Positions 58,509-64,000 of a DNA stretch of 64,000 nucleotides are shown piece by piece. The position numbers and the translations under genes are program-made. Source of the stretch: Tabrizicola sp. (GTDB taxonomy: Bacteria > Pseudomonadota > Alphaproteobacteria > Rhodobacterales > Rhodobacteraceae); the NCBI RefSeq assembly GCF_016792905.1, contig NZ_JAEULP010000037.1, forward strand, positions 48,855-112,854, given 5' to 3'. Positions within the stretch are counted from its first letter, which is position 1. Every line of letters begins with the position of its first letter. The notes under the pieces were generated by a model. It saw only the letters and a list, made by a program, of their open reading frames with translations. It had not been told where the DNA came from and ran no database searches.

Positions 58509-61291
58509 TGCCCCAGCCTTTCCAGAAGCGCGGGCACATGCACCTGATCCGACTTATAGTTGCCGGTCAGCACATGCATGATCAGGTTGATCCCGAAGCG
58601 ATAGGCGATCTCGCGCTGCTGCTCGCCCGCATAGCCGCGCCCGATGGGGACCAGCGGAATGCCGCTATCGTCCGTCGCCCAGGCCGAGGCCCAGTCGTTG
58701 CCGCCGATCACCACCGGCGTCACCCCGTCGTTCAGGTTGCGGAACGGCATCCCCTCCGCCGCTTCAGCCGCGGCATTCGGGGCGGCCTCCACCCAAACCT
58801 GCCCGCCCTGATAGCGGCCGGGAAAATCCTGCAGCAGATAGAAGGTGCGGGTCAGCACATGGTCGGACGGCATCGGCTCCAGCGGCGGAATGTCGAGGCC
58901 CGAGGCGATGACCTGCAAGGCCTGGCCTTCGGGCGTGGTGCCACCACCGAGGCCGGTCAGGTCGGCGTCCCGCGTGTCGAACAGGATCATCCCGCCGGTG
59001 CGCAGATACTGGTTCAGTTTGGCGTAGGCCGCGTCCGAGGGTTGCTTCTCGCCTGCTTCGATCGGCCAGTAGAGGAAAGGGAAGAACGCAAGCTCGTCCT
59101 TCTCGATGTCCACCCCCATCGGCATCATCGGCTCGACCGAGGTGCGCTGCCAGAGCTTGTCGCTGAGGCCAAGGAGCCCGGCCCGGGACAGCTCGTCCAG
59201 CTTCGGATCGCCGGTCCGTACATAGCCGAGGACCACGGAGGTCGTCGCTTCCAGTGCAAAATCGTCGCCGGGTTTCGGCCCGTCGTCCTGCGCCATCGCG
59301 CCCCTTGGCAAGGCCGCCAGCAGCACCACCGCCAGCACCGCCACACCGCGCGAAAGCCCGCGCAGGCGCCCGGCGAGCCACAGCGCAGCCAGCACGTCGA
59401 CCAGCAGCAGCACCGTGGCGAAGGTCAGGAAATGCCCCTTCAAGGCCTGCACCGCCCGCGCCTCCAGCCGGTCGACCGGCACGCCCGCGGGCCAGGCCAT
59501 CGGCTTCAGTTCCGTCTCGGTCCCGACCGCGTTCAGCGCCACGCGGCGGTCGGACCCGGCGTAAAGCCCCGGCGGATGCGCGGCAGACGGCCCCTCGGCC
59601 ACCGCCTTGGCCAGCGCCTCGCCCTCGACCCCCGGCAGGTCGCCCGCGTCCGAAGTCTGGCCGAAGGCGTCCAGCACCACCTCCGGCACCCAGGTCTGGC
59701 CCGCCAGATCCTCGGTCCCCGGCGCAGCCGCCTTGGTCGAGACCGCAAGTCGTTCCAGCATCTGCACGAACAACCCTGACAGGGGCAGTGAGGACCATTC
59801 GGCATTCGCCGTCACATGCACCAGCACGATCTGCCCCGCCCCCATCACCTTGCGGGTCATCAAGGGCGTACCGTCATCCAGCGCGGCGATGGTGCGTTCG
59901 GCCAGGTCCGGGTCGGGCTGGGCCAGCACCTGTTCGCGCACCACCACGTCCGGCGGCGCGGTCAGGCCAAAGAAGGGCGAGCCTTCCGGGAACGGGGCCA
60001 GCGCCTTCGGCTCGCCCCAACTCATCGCGCCACCGACCGTGCGACCGCCTTCGCGCAGGCGGACCGGCATCAGCGGGTCTTCCTCGCTGCGCGAGACATC
60101 GCTCGCCGCCAGCACCGGCCCCGCGAAGCGGAGGAGGAGCCCGCCCTTCTCCACCCAGTCCAGCACCGCCTTGCGCTCGGCCTCGGTCACGTCGGCGACA
60201 TCGGCCAGAATCACCACATCGGGGTTCGCCTTCAGTGCGTCGATCAGGTTGCCCTCGATCAGGTCGGCCGTGGGGGCCAAAGCCTGCCGCAGGTAGTGCA
60301 GCGGTGACAGGAGTTGCAGCGATTCCTGATCCGCCCCGGTCTTGATCAGCGCGATCTTGCGGCGCTTCAGGCTGTCGTCGGCCAGGCTGACCGTCCCCGC
60401 CGTGCGCGCACCTTCCAGCGCGAAGCGCGTCACGCGGTTGCGCAGTTCCGGCGGCAGGTCGATGGCAGCTTCCGCCGTCGCAGCCCCGCTGGCGAAGTCC
60501 AGCGTGACGCGGCCCAGATCACGCTCGATCCCCGCCGGGTCCGGCCCCTGCGCGATGACCTCGACCGACGCCGCGTCGCCCGCAGGCACCCGGCTGGCGC
60601 GGACCACGATCTTGCCATCCTCGAAGGCGGCAGGATGCAGGCCGAAGACGGTGCGCGGGTCCTCGATCACCCGAACGTCACCCTTCGCCTGCAAGGCGGC
60701 AAGGAGATCAGCCCGGCCCTCATGCTCCAGCCCGTCCGACAGCCAGACCGTCTCGAACCCGCCATCGGGCAGCGCTCCGGCCCAACCGGCCATCCCGGAC
60801 GGCGCCCAGGCCTGTGGCTGCAACCCTGCGGCCCGGCCCGCCCAGGCCTCGGCCGTCTGGAAGGCCACCGCGTCCGGCGCATCGGTCAGGCGAATGACTG
60901 CGACCGTGCGCCCCGCCGCCCCGGCCTCGCCCACCAGCGCCTCGACCTTGGCCACCCGCTGCGGCCAGTCGCGGGCATCGGCCCAGCCCGCATCCACGAT
61001 GATCAGCAAGGGCCCGGTCCCCGCCGCGCGATCCTCCGGGTTCAGGATCGGCCCGGCAAAACCCACGATCACCGCGCCGACGGCCAACGTCCGCAGAAGC
61101 AGGAGCCACCACGGGGTCTTGTCGGTCTCGGCCTCCTCGTCCTTCAGACCCAGAAGCAGCGCCACGCCGGGAAACCGCCGTCGGATCGGCGCGGGCGGCA
61201 CGGCCCGGAGCAGAAGCCACAGCACCGGCAGCGCGATCAGCGCGATCAGAAGCCAGGGGACGGTGAAGCCAAGCGGCCCGAGGGTGAACAT
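58505..61291 (-). CDS. DUF4159 domain protein with BatA-type N-terminus
   Basis: 928 residues. The N-terminal BatA-like region has FTVPWLLIALIALPVLWLLL and WWLLLLRTLAVGAVIVGFAG as membrane helices; a vWA-like stretch (GPLLIIVDAGWADARDWPQR) lacks a clear MIDAS. A GATase-like part follows (NPDVVILADVADVTEAERKA, AVLDWVEKGGLLLRFAGP), then a transmembrane pair near residue 620-660. The last 230 residues are DUF4159 (DDFALEATTSVVLGYVRTGD, DELAFFPFLYWPIEAGEKQP). Its start abuts the DUF58 stop. Role unknown, perhaps assembly or stress-related as for other MoxR-linked proteins. Confidence 0.8.
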   Translation of the reverse strand: MFTLGPLGFTVPWLLIALIALPVLWLLLRAVPPAPIRRRFPGVALLLGLKDEEAETDKTPWWLLLLRTLAVGAVIVGFAGPILNPEDRAAGTGPLLIIVDAGWADARDWPQRVAKVEALVGEAGAAGRTVAVIRLTDAPDAVAFQTAEAWAGRAAGLQPQAWAPSGMAGWAGALPDGGFETVWLSDGLEHEGRADLLAALQAKGDVRVIEDPRTVFGLHPAAFEDGKIVVRASRVPAGDAASVEVIAQGPDPAGIERDLGRVTLDFASGAATAEAAIDLPPELRNRVTRFALEGARTAGTVSLADDSLKRRKIALIKTGADQESLQLLSPLHYLRQALAPTADLIEGNLIDALKANPDVVILADVADVTEAERKAVLDWVEKGGLLLRFAGPVLAASDVSRSEEDPLMPVRLREGGRTVGGAMSWGEPKALAPFPEGSPFFGLTAPPDVVVREQVLAQPDPDLAERTIAALDDGTPLMTRKVMGAGQIVLVHVTANAEWSSLPLSGLFVQMLERLAVSTKAAAPGTEDLAGQTWVPEVVLDAFGQTSDAGDLPGVEGEALAKAVAEGPSAAHPPGLYAGSDRRVALNAVGTETELKPMAWPAGVPVDRLEARAVQALKGHFLTFATVLLLVDVLAALWLAGRLRGLSRGVAVLAVVLLAALPRGAMAQDDGPKPGDDFALEATTSVVLGYVRTGDPKLDELSRAGLLGLSDKLWQRTSVEPMMPMGVDIEKDELAFFPFLYWPIEAGEKQPSDAAYAKLNQYLRTGGMILFDTRDADLTGLGGGTTPEGQALQVIASGLDIPPLEPMPSDHVLTRTFYLLQDFPGRYQGGQVWVEAAPNAAAEAAEGMPFRNLNDGVTPVVIGGNDWASAWATDDSGIPLVPIGRGYAGEQQREIAYRFGINLIMHVLTGNYKSDQVHVPALLERLGQ

Positions 61292-62175
61292 CTACCGCCC
61301 CCCCTCCAGCGCGGCATAGGCCCAGAGAAGCGCCGATTGCGCCGGCGCCCCGGTGTGATGCGTGGAGAAATGCCAGCCGACCGCGCGGGACAGCTGCGCG
61401 AGCCGATCCTTGCGTTCCGCCAGCCGCGCCAGATAGCGGTCGCGCAGGTCGCCCGCGCGCTGCGTCTCGTGCCGCATCGTGCCGCCCATCGATTCAAAGA
61501 TCGTCCGCCCGTCGAAGGGAAACTCCTCCTCCGCCGGGTCGAGGACCTGGATCAGCACGCCCTTCACCCCCCGGTCGGCGGCGCGCGCCAGCCCGGCCTC
61601 GATCCCCGCCAGATCGCCCAGGAAATCCGACAGGAACACCCCGCGCCCGTGGCTCACCATGCCCTCGGTCTCCGGCGCACCGTAATCCTCGCCCGCCTCC
61701 TCGCCCGACAGCCGCGAGGCCAGCCGCAGAAGCTGCGCCCGCCCGGCGCGGGGTGCGGCAAGACCAGCAAGCCCGACCCGCTCCCCGCCCCGCAACAACA
61801 GAACCGCCAGCGCCAGGCCCAGAAGCTTCGCCCGGTCCGCTTTCGGCGCGCGGGACTTGTCGCCGGTGAAGGACATCGACTTCGCCGGATCGACCCAGAG
61901 CGTCACCGACTGCGCCGCCTGCCATTCGCGCTCGCGCACGAAATGCGCGTCCGACCGGGCCGAGCGCCGCCAGTCGACCATCCGCGCCGAATCGCCCGCA
62001 TGCGCCGCGCGGTACTGCCAGAATTCATCCCCCAGCCCCGCCCTGCGTCGCCCATGCTCGCCCATCATCACCGTCGAGGCCAGCATCTCGGCCTCGGCCA
62101 GCAGGGGCGGCAGGGTCTGCCCCAGCGCTTCCGCGCGGGTGCGCAGGTCGCCGTTCAAAGCCTGGGGGGCTGCGG

Positions 62176-62179
<4 letters not shown>
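61292..62179 (-). CDS. DUF58 domain protein
   Basis: 295 residues. The family marker RRAGLGDEFWQYRAAHAGDS and the following ARMVDWRRSARSDAHFVRER are present; a vWA-like core includes VTLWVDPAKSMSFTG, resembling a MIDAS with D-x-x-x-S-M-S, and GVFLSDFLGDLAGIEAGLAR. DUF58 proteins accompany MoxR ATPases and are thought to bring them to targets. The start overlaps the moxR stop by four bases, supporting translational coupling. No transmembrane helix is evident. Confidence 0.9.
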
Positions 62180-63180
<1,001 letters not shown>

Positions 63181-63299
63181 GCCTCATGCTCCCTTCAGGG
63201 TCTGTCCCTGTCAGTAAATCGAAGTATCCCGCCGGGCACAAATGGCAAAAGGCGACTTGACACAAATGATCGTGAGAGAGGCGTCACCGGGCGCGACCC

Positions 63300-63347
63300 A
63301 AAATCCTTGAGCAAGGATTTTGACAAGTTTCTTGCTCAAGAAACTTG
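63300..63347. repeat. Two tandem perfect hairpins between divergent genes
   Basis: AAAATCCTTG-AG-CAAGGATTTT (63300-63321) and CAAGTTTCTTG-CT-CAAGAAACTTG (63324-63347) are separated by two bases. Each stem is perfect (10 and 11 bp). The inner cores CTTGAGCAAG and CTTGCTCAAG are related. They lie 120 bases from the moxR start and 81 bases from the DUF1285 start and have no T-tract typical of a terminator. Confidence 0.85.
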
Positions 63348-63427
63348 GCGCCCGTCCAACCCGCGCTTCGGAACCCCTTGCAGAAAGCGCCGGTTGCACC
63401 CTGCGGTAACACCACTACATTGCGCCC

Positions 63428-64000
63428 ATGACGCAACCCAACGCCGACACGCTCGCCGCCGCCGCCAAGGCCGCCGGACAGAAAGGACCGCCGCCGGTCC
63501 ATCTCTGGAACCCGCCCTTCTGCGGCGATCTCGACATGCGCATCGCCCGCGACGGCACCTGGTTCTATCTCGGCACCCCCATCGGCCGCGCGCCGCTGGT
63601 CAAGCTCTTCTCCTCGATCCTGAAGCGCGAGGGGGACGACTATTTTCTCGTCACCCCGGTCGAGAAGGTCGGGATCAGGGTCGACGACGCCCCCCTCCTC
63701 GCCGTGGACTTCGACGCCAAGGGCGCGCACCGCGACCAGATCGTGACCTTCAGCACCAAGACCGAGGACACGGCCACCCTCGGCCCCGACCACCCCCTGC
63801 GGGTCGAACGTGACCCGGACACCGGCGAGCCCTCGCCCTATGTGCTGATCCGCCGCAATCTCTGGGCGCTGATCGACCGGAAATCCTTCTACCGGCTGAT
63901 CGATCTGGGTTGCCATGAAGACCACGACGGGCATAAGTGGTTCGGACTCTGGTCCTCGGGGCAGTTCTTCCCGGTGATCCCCTCGTCGGAATTGCCCTGA
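63428..64000 (+). CDS. DUF1285 family protein
   Basis: 190 residues, ending exactly at the last base of the window with a TGA stop, so complete. DUF1285 markers include PVHLWNPPFCGDLDMRIARD, GTWFYLGTPIGRAPLVKLFS, SILKREGDDYFLVTPVEKVG and the C-terminal GLWSSGQFFPVIPSSEL. The function of the family is unknown; it is a small cytoplasmic protein common in Rhodobacterales and often found beside MoxR genes, as here (divergent, 247 bases apart). No signal peptide. Confidence 0.88.
   Translation: MTQPNADTLAAAAKAAGQKGPPPVHLWNPPFCGDLDMRIARDGTWFYLGTPIGRAPLVKLFSSILKREGDDYFLVTPVEKVGIRVDDAPLLAVDFDAKGAHRDQIVTFSTKTEDTATLGPDHPLRVERDPDTGEPSPYVLIRRNLWALIDRKSFYRLIDLGCHEDHDGHKWFGLWSSGQFFPVIPSSELP

Overview
The window is about 64 kb of high-GC chromosomal DNA whose gene content and gene order fit an alphaproteobacterium of the Rhodobacterales (Rhodobacter/Paracoccus type). 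The supporting features are a PHA cycle with phaZ, phaC, phaP and phaR, a heterotetrameric sarcosine oxidase, NrdR next to RibD, ThyX-type thymidylate synthase, hom, glpX and recJ close together, and PhaR operators of the CTGC-N3-GCAG type. Species assignment is inference; no rRNA is present.

Layout. 1-8.7 kb: a cut-off glycosyltransferase, a dienelactone-hydrolase-like enzyme, nrdR-ribD, a VOC protein, thyX, a small secreted protein, a REP-associated tyrosine transposase (RAYT) with REP pairs beside and inside it, an ArsC/Spx-like protein, a cold-shock protein and thrS. 8.8-16.7 kb: two alpha/beta hydrolases (one lacking its nucleophile) and the PHA block, with phaZ divergent from phaC, then phaP with a repressor-type promoter, a GST, phaR and a LysR regulator. 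17-25.4 kb: a DegT-family aminotransferase behind a perfect CtrA-type box, the sarcosine oxidase operon soxBDAG, dps, and a frameshifted MerR gene divergent from a minimal CDF transporter. 25.4-39.2 kb: glutamate dehydrogenase, a TadG/TadE/TadE-like set, a lipoprotein, hom, glpX, a nitronate-monooxygenase-like gene, 5-formyl-THF cyclo-ligase, recJ, and two identical tRNA-Glu(TTC) genes around a lytic transglycosylase.

39,226-52,248 is a genomic island of about 13 kb inserted at the 3' end of the second tRNA-Glu. A 16-bp duplication of the tRNA end (CCCTACGGGCTGCCAC) marks both borders and an integrase sits next to the tRNA. Its cargo is a run of minus-strand genes: an HNH-like protein, a DUF488 protein, a second tyrosine recombinase with a Cys-rich N-terminus, DndC, a 66-residue protein, DndD, and a fusion of DndE with a HerA/FtsK-like ATPase. 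A membrane-anchored methyltransferase converges on this run, and small RHH and XRE regulators with visible operators lie near the integrase. This looks like a DNA phosphorothioation-type system of unusual composition, with no DndA, DndB or DndFGH in the island. It is the best candidate for a little-described system here.

52.4-64 kb returns to host-like DNA: a diguanylate cyclase paired with an H-NOX-like protein that has lost its heme-ligating His, a DUF4153 membrane protein, a GNAT acetyltransferase, a MoxR-DUF58-DUF4159-vWA operon, and a DUF1285 protein ending at the last base.
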